From Fusarium oxysporum f. sp. lycopersici 4287 (taxonomy: Eukaryota > Ascomycota > Sordariomycetes > Hypocreales > Nectriaceae), in NCBI RefSeq assembly GCF_000149955.1, contig NC_030988.1, positions 2,132,109 through 2,196,108 of the forward strand: DNA of 64,000 nt, in the 5' to 3' direction. A program made the position numbers and the translations under genes. The notes under the pieces are model-generated. The model was not told where the DNA came from, ran no database searches, and was given only the letters and a program-made list of their open reading frames with translations. This document shows positions 1 through 9,048 of this stretch, piece by piece (position 1 is the stretch's first letter; each line of letters begins with the position of its first letter).

Positions 1-53
1 CACTGCCTATTTCCCATTGCACCTTCTGTTACAGAAAATGCGCGCCAGCCAAC

Positions 54-3000
54 ATGACTACCATCCAGTGGAGGAGGGACTTGCCCTCCTCGCTCCTACG
101 AGCCACAGTGGCTCTTCAAGAGTGCCAAAAGTGTCTGCCACTGACAGGTGACGCTCAGGTCGATGTTTGCCTCGAATGCCGCGGTAGCTTCGACCGTGGG
201 AAGCTGCCAAAGGCATGCTCCGTCAACAACATGAATATAGGATGTGAGCATCGTTATCCCAAAGAACTCGACGGCCTCTCTCCTCTCGAGGAGAGGCTGA
301 TCGCTCTCCAGGCCCCCTTTGGCTATATCACGAAGTTCACTGTTGATAACAAGACGCCGTCGAGTGCGAGTTACAGGAAGCACATCAAGGGCCATATTGT
401 CGTGTTTCCGAATAACGTAGACGACTTGGTCACCACAGTGCTGCCTCACCCGCTTCTTCGGACGATCGAGAACATCCATGTCTCTTGGAGTGGTGCCAAG
501 AGACCCAATCAGGCGGAAGTGGGGTCCCTTCTTCAGGTGCGAAAGTCTCGGGCGACTGCTGCTCTCTTGTGGCTGCAGAAGAACAATCCCCTCTATAGGG
601 GTATCGAGATTAACCTGGATGAGATACATGGCTGGCAGTATGCCGAGGGCTCGGCCGTTCCCGCCGTTCTCATGGAGCGCATGCGAAGAGAGGAACCCTC
701 AGCCGTGGAAAAGACACACACAGACCCCATCGTCCCAAATGTTGATCGCGGATTAGAGGGGACCGGTTTCGCTAGCATTAAAGAGCTTCTCGCGTCCATG
801 CAACCAGATGCCAGCGACGATGCCTCACCACCGGGCGACAGCGAGTTGGTGGAACAGTCCCACCAATCGCCTGAGGATCTACTTACATCTGCCCCTGACC
901 CAGGGAGTGTTCACCACGGCGATGATACCCTGTGCGAGACCTCGGCGTCCGGCATGTTTCCTCTAGACGGACCTGCTACATTCGCTGAAGCTGACAAGCT
1001 GTCCTTCTTAGCTGAGGCTTTGCGGACGAGTCCGGGCGGACACGATGATGACGCCGAACCCGTCGGTATGATGGTCCATACGGCGGGTGACCAGCCATTC
1101 ATCCGGGTCGAGCGTGGCGCGGATTTCGCTGACAGCCTACACGAGGATTTCTTCCCGCGAACCTTTCCGAAACTTTTCCCTTGGGGCAGGGGCGGCCCGA
1201 AGGGCCCCAGTCTGCCAGACGGCGATCCACGTGGCGCCTTGGGCTCCGCACAGAGTGGCACCAACCATTCGCTCAACTACTGGACCAAGTACGTGTTGCA
1301 GCGGCACAGGGGCCGGTTTGCCGTCCACCCAATCTTTTGTTTCTTGGTCTTCAATATCCTCCTGCGATCCACGAACCGAAGAATCAGCATGGTCCGTCTG
1401 GTAAAGGGCTCCTTCGACAGACTGGACCGGGTCTGTAGACGCCTGACGATGGACCGCTTGAAAATAGCACAGGAGGAAATGCAGGACACCAAGACCACGA
1501 CCGATCCGGATATCTTGTTCTTGCTCCACGAACTGTCCATATTTGGCCACGCGCAGCCGCTCTCCAACGAAACCCGGCTCTTGATGCGGAGGAAGATACA
1601 GTCATTGAACATCTGGACAGGTATACCTGCCATCTGGATTACTGTCAATCCCAATGATATCAACAATCCGGTCAAGTTGAAACTCTCCATTCACAGACTT
1701 CATGATCGCGATGCAGCCAAGGAGCTTCTGATTGATCTCCGTGGGAGATATGATAGAATTTCTCTTAGCATTATGGATCCGGTCAGCGCTGCCATCTTCT
1801 TCCATCGAGAGGTCTCCTTGTTCTTTGAGAAATATGTCAAGACAGGCCAGGAATCAGTTTACGGGAAGATCAGCCATTACTACGCAACAGTTGAGACGAA
1901 CGACCGAGGTAGTCTCCACCTGCATGGTCTACTCTGGTTGGAGGGTAATATGGAGTTGCCTTCCTTGATCGACGATATGACGAAAAATGAGGAGGGAGAA
2001 TACCGTGCTCAAGTGGTTCGCTATCTGGACTCTGTATTTAACGAATGTCTGGATGAGGAAGCTGGAAGGGCCGTCCGCAAGGAGAGAAAGCCAATCGACC
2101 CGATTGACGAGATCATGAACAACACTGTGACTCTCTCAGGGGCTTTCGACAACGAGTCCAACTTCATTGCCTACTGTTGCCAGGTGCACTCGCATACGTA
2201 CACCTGTATCAAGTATTCTCTGAAAGCACTCGCTATAGAGGGCGCAGGTCAACACAGAACGACGGCTTGTCGGTTCAAAGCCCCTTGGAAGCTCGTCGAG
2301 AACACCGGGTTCACGGAGGACGGTCTGCTCAGCATGAGGCGGAACCATGCGCTCGTCAACCGGTACAACAAAGCAATGGCGGTCGGCCTCCGCCACAATC
2401 ATGACCTCTCTATGATCTTGACTAAGACGAAGGGATTGGCCATGGTATTCTACATCACAAATTATGCCACCAAATTAGACACGCCCATGTGGAAACGCCT
2501 CGTCTTTGCATCTGATGTTCTTCGGCAGCTCCGTGAATCCGCGTCGCTGGGGGGGCCAAGTCTTCCCGAGCAAGATGCCCAGCGTCAGGACGTGGTGAAT
2601 GAGAGCCGCCAGTTTTTGATGAGGGCAGCGAACCGAATTTTCTCTGAGAGGCAGCTTTCGGCCGTAGAGGTCTGCTACTTTCTGCTCGGCTATCAAACAG
2701 ACTTTACTAACGTACCAAACTGGTCCTACATCAACCTGACAGCACTTTACTGGACCATCTTCCGACGCTGGCCACACCTCCGTCGCCAGGCTTGTACGCA
2801 AATCGACGCCGAAGAGCCATCGGAAACAGTGCAGTTTCGGCGAAACGGCCGGACCTTGCTGTACCTGGACGCCTATGCTTATCGCGGCCCAGTTCTGAGA
2901 GATACGTGCCTCTACGACTATATGTCCACGATCATCGTGGAGCGCCGTCGTGGTCGAGATGAGGATGAAGTCCATATTGCGCTACAGGGGCCCCCGGAAT

Positions 3001-3185
3001 GTCACGAATGGATTCAAAAGCTTCGTCAGCCCCCCGGATACGCAGTGCCAGTCTTTCAAGGGTTCATCAGCGACGATCACATGGACGACCACCCAGTGTA
3101 CTTCAAACGGTATCTTTCCCTGCCTGGTTCACTCGCCCCCGAAGCTGCCCTGATAGTCTGTGTAGGAATTCGGTTCTCCATCTAG
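54..3185 (+). CDS. Helitron Rep / Helitron_like_N protein half (frame-broken)
   Basis: This is the N-terminal half of a fungal Helitron replicase, which nicks and re-joins single strands during rolling-circle transposition. The start has a Cys-rich segment (CQKC, CLEC within the first 45 residues), as seen in fungal Helitron proteins. After a low-complexity linker comes the Helitron_like_N region, with FPKLFPWGRGGP near residue 375, WITVNPNDINNP near 540 and the Rep His motif LHLHGLLWLEG near 625. The frame runs on to a stop at 3185, but its last residues no longer match a Helitron. The continuing helicase is in the +2 frame from about 3100-3140, so this copy has a frameshift or, less likely, an unrecognised intron. 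The initiator ATG at 54 is the first in frame, but the true N-terminus could lie upstream. Confidence 0.8.
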   Translation: MTTIQWRRDLPSSLLRATVALQECQKCLPLTGDAQVDVCLECRGSFDRGKLPKACSVNNMNIGCEHRYPKELDGLSPLEERLIALQAPFGYITKFTVDNKTPSSASYRKHIKGHIVVFPNNVDDLVTTVLPHPLLRTIENIHVSWSGAKRPNQAEVGSLLQVRKSRATAALLWLQKNNPLYRGIEINLDEIHGWQYAEGSAVPAVLMERMRREEPSAVEKTHTDPIVPNVDRGLEGTGFASIKELLASMQPDASDDASPPGDSELVEQSHQSPEDLLTSAPDPGSVHHGDDTLCETSASGMFPLDGPATFAEADKLSFLAEALRTSPGGHDDDAEPVGMMVHTAGDQPFIRVERGADFADSLHEDFFPRTFPKLFPWGRGGPKGPSLPDGDPRGALGSAQSGTNHSLNYWTKYVLQRHRGRFAVHPIFCFLVFNILLRSTNRRISMVRLVKGSFDRLDRVCRRLTMDRLKIAQEEMQDTKTTTDPDILFLLHELSIFGHAQPLSNETRLLMRRKIQSLNIWTGIPAIWITVNPNDINNPVKLKLSIHRLHDRDAAKELLIDLRGRYDRISLSIMDPVSAAIFFHREVSLFFEKYVKTGQESVYGKISHYYATVETNDRGSLHLHGLLWLEGNMELPSLIDDMTKNEEGEYRAQVVRYLDSVFNECLDEEAGRAVRKERKPIDPIDEIMNNTVTLSGAFDNESNFIAYCCQVHSHTYTCIKYSLKALAIEGAGQHRTTACRFKAPWKLVENTGFTEDGLLSMRRNHALVNRYNKAMAVGLRHNHDLSMILTKTKGLAMVFYITNYATKLDTPMWKRLVFASDVLRQLRESASLGGPSLPEQDAQRQDVVNESRQFLMRAANRIFSERQLSAVEVCYFLLGYQTDFTNVPNWSYINLTALYWTIFRRWPHLRRQACTQIDAEEPSETVQFRRNGRTLLYLDAYAYRGPVLRDTCLYDYMSTIIVERRRGRDEDEVHIALQGPPECHEWIQKLRQPPGYAVPVFQGFISDDHMDDHPVYFKRYLSLPGSLAPEAALIVCVGIRFSI

Positions 3186-5509
3186 CCTTGTTCGTACCAT
3201 GGGAGAAATTCCTCTCCGAAACCCACCCCGATATCACAGGCATATGGCAAAGTTTCGCAGCTAACCTGTGTCCTCGCTTGGGATCCCACGTCGCGAATAT
3301 CTCTCTTCTCAGAAAGTCGGCTGAGGATGCTCGTAAGGATGCTCGGCTTTGGGCCAACCGGTCGGAAGGCGATGACACGGTAGACGTAGAATTCCCCCTG
3401 GGTGAAAGCAACTGTGATGATGAGCCGACCATGGAAGAGCCGACCATGGCAGAGCATTACCAAAACTATAAGGCCCTCTTCCGCACTCTCCAAAATGCTG
3501 TACGCAATTCCGACGCAACAAAGGACTCTCCGGTCTTGCAAGGTCTGATCCGAGACCTTGACCGGGAGAACCCGATAGAAGAGCGCCGCCCTTTTATCCA
3601 ACGTCACGACGATTTCTATCAGCAAATTCGCCATCGTCAACACAGCGTCTTAAGCCAATGCTCCGTTCCTTCTGCCGATGACGTTCAGGCTGCGGCGAAG
3701 GCCCAGGATCTGCTGCATCTACAGATGCTCAACGAGATGGAGGGTGTTGTGCAAGGTGGCACAACCTCCATTGGGAACGCTAACATTGACGATCTGCTTG
3801 TTCGACAATGCGATGCAGACATTCCCATTCCGAGACATTTGGAAACCTCGCAGGCACAGAATCCTCGAATGCTTGTTGAACTGGGTCCCGTCGGAGGTTT
3901 CACGGAGCTGGGACTTCAGGCCGCCTCCGCGTATACACTCAACGGTTTGCAGAGTATGGCGCTACAGCTTATTTGTCGGTTCTTGGACAAGTACGTCGAC
4001 CATCCAGACTCTGCCGGTCAGAACCTTCAATACGTTGGTGGCCCAGGCGGTACTGGGAAGTCCAGGATCGTCGATGCTTTGCGGAACGTATTTGTGGCTA
4101 GAGGCCAGCTGCATCAACTCCAGGTGACCGGCACGTCCGGCAGTGCGGCTGCTCAGATCGGCGGGACGACATTTCATTCGGCTTGTGGACTGGATATTCA
4201 CCATTCTAACGACAGAAGAGAGCCTCCAGTCTTCTCGGAAGCGAAGAAATGGAGGTGGAAGCAGAAGTTGGTACTTGTGATTGACGAAGTCAGCATGCTC
4301 GGGGGGTCCACTTTATTCCAGGCCAACTGTCGCCTCCAGGCCCTCCGCGACTGCCCCGATAAGCCGTTTGGCGGTATTCCCGTCGTCCTCCTGATGGGTG
4401 ATTTCTATCAGTTCGCCCCTGTGCTTGAGAAAAGTCTCCTGGTGGACCAGATGATGAGTCCGACTTACACGACCTCTTCGGGACAGGCAACCATTGCTCA
4501 CCATCGTGGTCATAACCTGTGGCTGATGTTCAAGACCGTCATCCTTCTCGAGGAGCAAGTCCGCGCCCGGGACGATCCACAGCTGGGCGCTCTCTTGGAA
4601 AGAGTACGGGCCGGAACCCAGACTAGGGAGGACTTTGACCTGCTCAACACCAGGCTCGTGGACCGGTCCCAGATCACCTTCAAGGCTGGCTTGCGTGCCA
4701 TAACACCGCTCAACCGTAACAGATGGGCTCTCAATATGGAAGCCCTGGTAGATTGGGCCCGCTTTCACGCAAAGCATATCTCCATCTTCATCTCGACACA
4801 CACCTGGCGCAGCCGGACCTTTTTACAGCAGGAGCTAGCCCAGACCATCGAGCAAGGCGACAGCTCCAGCTGTAAGATCCCAGGAGTATTCTTCTACGCC
4901 CAGGGCATGCCTGTTGTTGTCAACAAAAATACCTATACCGGCCTGAGAGTTGTGAACGGGGCCGAGTTTACGGCCGTGGACCTCATCCCCGACCCAAACT
5001 TCCCAGGCCATTATCTCGCTGACGATGTTACCATACACTTCGGTCCGCCACTAGGCATATTGTTGGAGTCACAAGAGACAAAAGATATAACCATCCCGAC
5101 ACTCCCAGCGGGTACCTTACTCATCCGGCCCATCACGCATGTACTCGATCCAGCCAACTCCTGTTACAAGTTCCTATCCGGGAAATGCACCCGACGCGGA
5201 CTGCCTGTGGTCCCTGCCTTCGTACTGACCGACTATAAGGCCCAAGGGAAAACGTTTGCCGATGTTCTTTTAGAGCTCCGAGGAAATCGCGTGACAAATG
5301 GTCAGCCCTCGAAGTGCGACTTCACTAGTCTCTATGTACAACTTTCTAGGTGCAAGACACTACAGGGCATCAAACTGCTAAATATAGTGCGGCCGCAGGA
5401 CTTCCTCGGCAACAAGCCAGACCAGGTCATCGTTGACGCCATGAAGAGACTTGCGGATCTAGCGGTAGAAACAAGACGATCGTTTGAAAGCCAGCAATGC
5501 TTCACGTAG
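2999..5509 (+). CDS. Helitron PIF1-type helicase half (frame-broken)
   Basis: This is the C-terminal SF1B helicase part of the Helitron replicase, which unwinds DNA during transposition. Meaningful protein begins around 3130 (LCRNSVLHLALFVPWE); the first 40 or so residues of this frame are out-of-frame overlap with the Rep half. The Walker A motif GGPGGTGKSRIVDAL is near residue 350. Walker B, LVIDEVSMLGG, is near 435, and the late helicase motifs VLTDYKAQGKTF and YVQLSRCKTLQGI are near 745 and 785. The helicase half is open to its stop at 5507-5509, so the only visible lesion is the frame change. Repair, recoding or an assembly error cannot be told apart here. Confidence 0.8.
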   Translation: MSRMDSKASSAPRIRSASLSRVHQRRSHGRPPSVLQTVSFPAWFTRPRSCPDSLCRNSVLHLALFVPWEKFLSETHPDITGIWQSFAANLCPRLGSHVANISLLRKSAEDARKDARLWANRSEGDDTVDVEFPLGESNCDDEPTMEEPTMAEHYQNYKALFRTLQNAVRNSDATKDSPVLQGLIRDLDRENPIEERRPFIQRHDDFYQQIRHRQHSVLSQCSVPSADDVQAAAKAQDLLHLQMLNEMEGVVQGGTTSIGNANIDDLLVRQCDADIPIPRHLETSQAQNPRMLVELGPVGGFTELGLQAASAYTLNGLQSMALQLICRFLDKYVDHPDSAGQNLQYVGGPGGTGKSRIVDALRNVFVARGQLHQLQVTGTSGSAAAQIGGTTFHSACGLDIHHSNDRREPPVFSEAKKWRWKQKLVLVIDEVSMLGGSTLFQANCRLQALRDCPDKPFGGIPVVLLMGDFYQFAPVLEKSLLVDQMMSPTYTTSSGQATIAHHRGHNLWLMFKTVILLEEQVRARDDPQLGALLERVRAGTQTREDFDLLNTRLVDRSQITFKAGLRAITPLNRNRWALNMEALVDWARFHAKHISIFISTHTWRSRTFLQQELAQTIEQGDSSSCKIPGVFFYAQGMPVVVNKNTYTGLRVVNGAEFTAVDLIPDPNFPGHYLADDVTIHFGPPLGILLESQETKDITIPTLPAGTLLIRPITHVLDPANSCYKFLSGKCTRRGLPVVPAFVLTDYKAQGKTFADVLLELRGNRVTNGQPSKCDFTSLYVQLSRCKTLQGIKLLNIVRPQDFLGNKPDQVIVDAMKRLADLAVETRRSFESQQCFT

Positions 5510-5551
5510 AACAGCGCGCGAGATATACTTATACCAGCACATACGAGGAAC

Positions 5552-6199
5552 CTATGTCACATACGGCGACTGTACCGCTCGCCAGTCATCCGGGTCATTC
5601 TTGCCTCCAGTTCCCCGCCGTAATTTCTTCTGCTCTTTGCAGTAGTCTTTCCACCACTCCTCAAATGCTTGTCTACGATACATATGCGTCGGTGCACCTT
5701 CTCCATCTCCGAAGAGATCCAAGATGTGATCACAATACATCCATACACCCTCCAGATGCTGTGGTCGCAACGTCTTCTGATCCTTTCGCGCCACCAGCAC
5801 CGTGCCGATGTGGGACTGCCAGCTCGGAGGCGCGAACCCGGATTCGGAGTCAATATGGAGATATGTGATGACCTGATTATCCAGATCGGCCCGGTCTGCA
5901 GATTGACTGCCGACCCGATGAAAGACTAATGGAACCTCGATGAGTCGCGGGATAGGAGGCACGAAGTTCGAGAAGATGGGGTGATCCGCCTTGACCGATG
6001 TCACTGACCAAGGTGCGAATCTGACTCTCTCACCATCGCAACGGACAGTGATGGCTTGGATGGATCCCGGAGTGCTGCCTGTGATTGGATCTGCTGTAGC
6101 CGGCGCACTTGATTGTAGTGCTGCTGGAGGGGGAGTTTCTCTTTCTGAATCTGTGTCCAGGTTGTCCCATTTTGAGTAATCAATGGTCATGGTAAACAA
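5552..6199 (-). CDS. conserved fungal hypothetical protein
   Basis: A single-exon 215-residue protein. The N-terminus (MTIDYSKWDNLDTDSE from Met4) resembles the opening segment of several fungal and eukaryotic cytosolic proteins such as Cdc37-like and MYND-associated proteins. The rest has no enzyme motif I can name. The central block (RVRFAPWSVTSVKADHPIF) and the Trp-rich C-terminal block (EGVWMYCDHILDLFGDGEG) look well conserved in character, with no low-complexity filler. I believe similar proteins are common in Eurotiales genomes, but that is recollection and I could not check it. It lies 40 bp past the Helitron helicase stop on the opposite strand, so it could be a captured passenger or simply the flanking host gene. 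Confidence 0.6.
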   Translation of the reverse strand: MFTMTIDYSKWDNLDTDSERETPPPAALQSSAPATADPITGSTPGSIQAITVRCDGERVRFAPWSVTSVKADHPIFSNFVPPIPRLIEVPLVFHRVGSQSADRADLDNQVITYLHIDSESGFAPPSWQSHIGTVLVARKDQKTLRPQHLEGVWMYCDHILDLFGDGEGAPTHMYRRQAFEEWWKDYCKEQKKLRRGTGGKNDPDDWRAVQSPYVT

Positions 6200-6740
6200 C
6201 TTTATACTTCAATGCAATTCGTAATGCAATTCGATGATATTCGATGATACTCTTGAAGAACACGTAGATGGATAGATGGGCAGATGAGATAGAAATGGTA
6301 GAAACGCAAGCATGAAATAGCAATGCTGTCGAAAGCGGGGTCGGAGCCGTAAGCGCCTTTGCGCCGCGTCTAGGACTCAGCTCGTTCCTCAACGGCATTG
6401 GCGGAACCCGCAGGGGGCCGGTCTCCTGTGTCATGGTTATGGAATACATCATGGCAGACTAAACTACATAATATCTAACGTTATTACCATGCAATACCCA
6501 CTTCCCGTAAGTACCACCTCTTGTACACCAAAAACAGATCTTCCTCATACAAATGCCCAGTTTCACTTAATCACTTCTTCAGCCAAACTGGAGCAATGAG
6601 CGTAAAAAATGACCATTTGACCTAAAATTCCATTTCTATTTATTTAGGGTCAGGGTTAGCCGACACGCCGTGCTGTTGGTCGAGTAGTCATCACCTGCAC
6701 TTCAAATTTCAATCGTGTGCCGCGACTCTGGTATAAGCTT
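6200..6740. other. intergenic, no gene seen
   Basis: No convincing coding sequence. It holds the promoter side of the 5552-6199 gene and the 3' flank of the deiminase gene. A GCGC-CTTT-GCGC mini-stem followed by CTAG (6353-6373) was considered as a Helitron 3' end. Confidence 0.4.
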
Positions 6741-8573
6741 TTAGCTCCACCATTCGACTGTTGCATCTCTGAGGGTATTCGTGCCGCAGTGGACTTCGCC
6801 TCCATTTACGTGATGCGACATGAAATCGTCAACGAAGTGTACCTTCATCCCCGCTTGGCCGTACACATCTCGCACCGCCTCCTCAAAGATATCCTGACCA
6901 TCAACGATTGGACCCCAAGGCTTCGCAGCCAAATAATCAGACCCGATGACAACACCGTTAATGACAGCCGGAAGGAAAGCAATTAGTTGACGCTGTCCAG
7001 GAGCGACTCTGTGCAGGCGTGGGGGGATTCCATCAAGATTAGATGGCCAGGGATATGTGACATTCTTGAAGAGAGCGGGTACTCGCAGAACTTGGTTGTG
7101 AGGCAGTGGTACCTCTTCGAGTAGAAGCTTCAAGTTGTGGTCGATGTACTTCTGTGCATATTTCTGCGTCTGCAAGAAATCGTCGTCAGACAGCAGCGCG
7201 TTGATGGTAAGGTTCTCAAGGCTAGAATCGTAAAAAGAAAAACCTTCCGGCTGGCGGAGATCGGGATAGCTAGTGACAAGGGTGGAGCCATGGCCACTGT
7301 CTTTTGCCTTTTTTAATAAAGCCAGCGGAGCTTGTGTATCCGCAATAGCGATGGTCCATCCTAGGTCGTTCTGGTATGGCAAGAACTGGACAAATTCGTC
7401 AACATGTCCAATGACCAACCAGCCAGCCTCTAGGATGAGGGGAGACTGGTAGATTTGAGCTTCAATAAGGCTCGTCATGGACTTGGCTGGATGCTTGTCA
7501 AAGTGCTTTCCCATGATGACCCTGCCGTGCTTATATGATGTCCCGTTCTTGGATACGTACGGTGGGATAATCTCGATGTTGCCACCTGAGTCAATCTCCT
7601 CGTGCCCAAAGCCAGACCCTAGCGACAGTTGATGGCCTCCGACTCTATTACCTCTGAAGCTTTCGAAGACCTGACGTCCAGCAACTCTGGTAGATTGCGC
7701 ACTACGAACCAGGACGCGTAGTGATATCGGACCTTCTGGCCCAGGCATACTGGCGAAGCCGGGTTCCATGAAGTCTTGTGCCCAGATTTCGTCGGTGCCG
7801 TTGAGTAAGTGAAGGGCCGGGGTTTCAACCACGTTCATTAGAGCGTCTTCCAGACCGCGTACGAACTTGTTCTGCACCGGACTGGAAGTCTCGTTTCCTT
7901 TTACGGATAGCACCTCTTGTACGCGCTGCAGATGATGGTGGAATAGGACCGGCGCCTGCTTCATCGCCACGGCATCGTAGGTCGTCATATTGCCGTCGGT
8001 GACTCGAAACTCCAAAGAAAGCGTTCCGTTCCAGGCAGAGAGGTGAGAAACCAACTCTCTAGCGTCTATGGCGAGCTCAATGCCAGCACGTAGACTGCTC
8101 GCGTTGAATACGAACTGAGGATCAATGAGTCTCCACGGGGAACCTGCATCTGACAGGAATCCGGGCTGTTTCCAGAATACACGCACTGAGCCCAAGGTGC
8201 TCTCCGGAAGCGTATAGATGCTCCCGATAGCCTCTTTAGAGATACCTTGAAGGGGTGCGGTTCGGGCTGGGGCTGCCAGCTCAGGGGTTAGCAGCAAATG
8301 GCCTGAAGCGTCGTTGCAGCTCGACAGCTCCTGGTTGCTCAGGGAGAGACCATTGAGATCAAAGGCAGTGCATCGGTGGCGTTTATCGCCAATATTGGGG
8401 AGGAAAATGGCGCCACATTCATTTGTCCAGGTATATTTGTCTGCAATGTCTTTGCCGTTGACGATGCCATCTCGGTTCGTGTCTGCGAGAATGAGCGGAC
8501 GTGTGGTGGACTTAATGAGTCCGGCGCTGACATGCGTGCCAATGAAGATAGGATATAGCCAGCCGGTCCGCAT
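6741..8573 (-). CDS. peptidylarginine deiminase (PAD) family protein
   Basis: A single-exon 610-residue protein of the protein-arginine deiminase family, which converts peptidyl-arginine to citrulline. All key C-terminal catalytic motifs are visible: WAQDFMEPG, the GGNIE turn, GHVDEF (His390 and Asp392) and HVNGGEVHCGTNTLRD, with the nucleophile Cys596 close to the C-terminus. Near residues 30-43 there is a DTNRDGIVNGKD loop, a DxNxDG calcium-site pattern. The first residues are mildly hydrophobic and could be a signal sequence, though weak. Several Asn-x-Thr/Ser sites would fit a secreted or vacuolar protein. The family is best known from vertebrates, but PAD-like proteins occur in fungi and cyanobacteria. 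The frame is intact with no missing catalytic residue. No neighbouring gene suggests a substrate. Confidence 0.88.
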   Translation of the reverse strand: MRTGWLYPIFIGTHVSAGLIKSTTRPLILADTNRDGIVNGKDIADKYTWTNECGAIFLPNIGDKRHRCTAFDLNGLSLSNQELSSCNDASGHLLLTPELAAPARTAPLQGISKEAIGSIYTLPESTLGSVRVFWKQPGFLSDAGSPWRLIDPQFVFNASSLRAGIELAIDARELVSHLSAWNGTLSLEFRVTDGNMTTYDAVAMKQAPVLFHHHLQRVQEVLSVKGNETSSPVQNKFVRGLEDALMNVVETPALHLLNGTDEIWAQDFMEPGFASMPGPEGPISLRVLVRSAQSTRVAGRQVFESFRGNRVGGHQLSLGSGFGHEEIDSGGNIEIIPPYVSKNGTSYKHGRVIMGKHFDKHPAKSMTSLIEAQIYQSPLILEAGWLVIGHVDEFVQFLPYQNDLGWTIAIADTQAPLALLKKAKDSGHGSTLVTSYPDLRQPEGFSFYDSSLENLTINALLSDDDFLQTQKYAQKYIDHNLKLLLEEVPLPHNQVLRVPALFKNVTYPWPSNLDGIPPRLHRVAPGQRQLIAFLPAVINGVVIGSDYLAAKPWGPIVDGQDIFEEAVRDVYGQAGMKVHFVDDFMSHHVNGGEVHCGTNTLRDATVEWWS

Positions 8574-8815
8574 GGTGATGGGAGAAATGTGTGCGCAATG
8601 GTAATGGGCAATAAGAGGTACAGCTCAAGCTGTTTGGTGATCGAGTAGCTGATGCATGGGGCTCAACTATGCTTTATAGGCAACGCTCACCAAGTCCTAC
8701 ATTGATAAAATGCAATGACAGTTAAAAGATATTGATGGAAGTGACTCCCCTTAGCCGAATTGGGAAAAATCTTGACAGTTGCGTGGACGCCTTGTAGAAG
8801 GAGTAGAAGCGGCTG

Positions 8816-8839
8816 GCGTTAGCGTTAGCGTTAGCGTTG
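8816..8839. repeat. short GCGTTA hexamer repeat
   Basis: Four near-perfect tandem copies of GCGTTA (the last is GCGTTG), upstream of the deiminase gene. It is too short to call a telomere relic, and the unit is not the TTAGGG telomere repeat. Confidence 0.9.
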
Positions 8840-9048
8840 ACGCCGAAGCAGATCAGGATGTAGATCGTTACCTAAATAGGCAAAATACATGGCCAAGACC
8901 CGGCACTGCTCGGTACCCACAGTCAGCAGCCTTGTCTTATTATCAACACTCTTGCTGACGTCCCAGTTACTCGCAGCAATCTACCGCGTTCGACGTGCGG
9001 CGAATAGCACCTTTGCCTGAAATGATCCGGCCTGCACTCGCATAGCCA

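Larger units (their letters stand above)
1..5512 (+). mobile_element. Helitron, coding part (5' end outside or unseen)
   Basis: The first 5.5 kb encode the two halves of a rolling-circle Helitron protein, an N-terminal Rep-like nuclease and a C-terminal PIF1-type helicase. The reading frame changes between them near 3.1 kb. The 5' TC terminus would lie before base 1. I could not settle the 3' CTRR terminus: a CTAG at 6370 follows only a 4-bp GCGC stem, which is weak. The neighbouring minus-strand gene at 5552-6199 may or may not lie inside the element. Confidence 0.8.

Noticed and set aside
96..629. Long minus-strand frame inside the Helitron Rep gene
   Set aside because: It is the antisense shadow of a clear Helitron protein, with no domain-like content of its own.
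6340..6380. GCGC-CTTT-GCGC stem followed by CTAG as a Helitron 3' end
   Set aside because: The stem is only 4 bp, and the base after CTAG is G rather than T as in the usual A^T insertion. Not enough to set a terminus.
8816..8839. GCGTTA repeats as an internal telomere relic
   Set aside because: The unit differs from the fungal telomere TTAGGG and only four copies exist.
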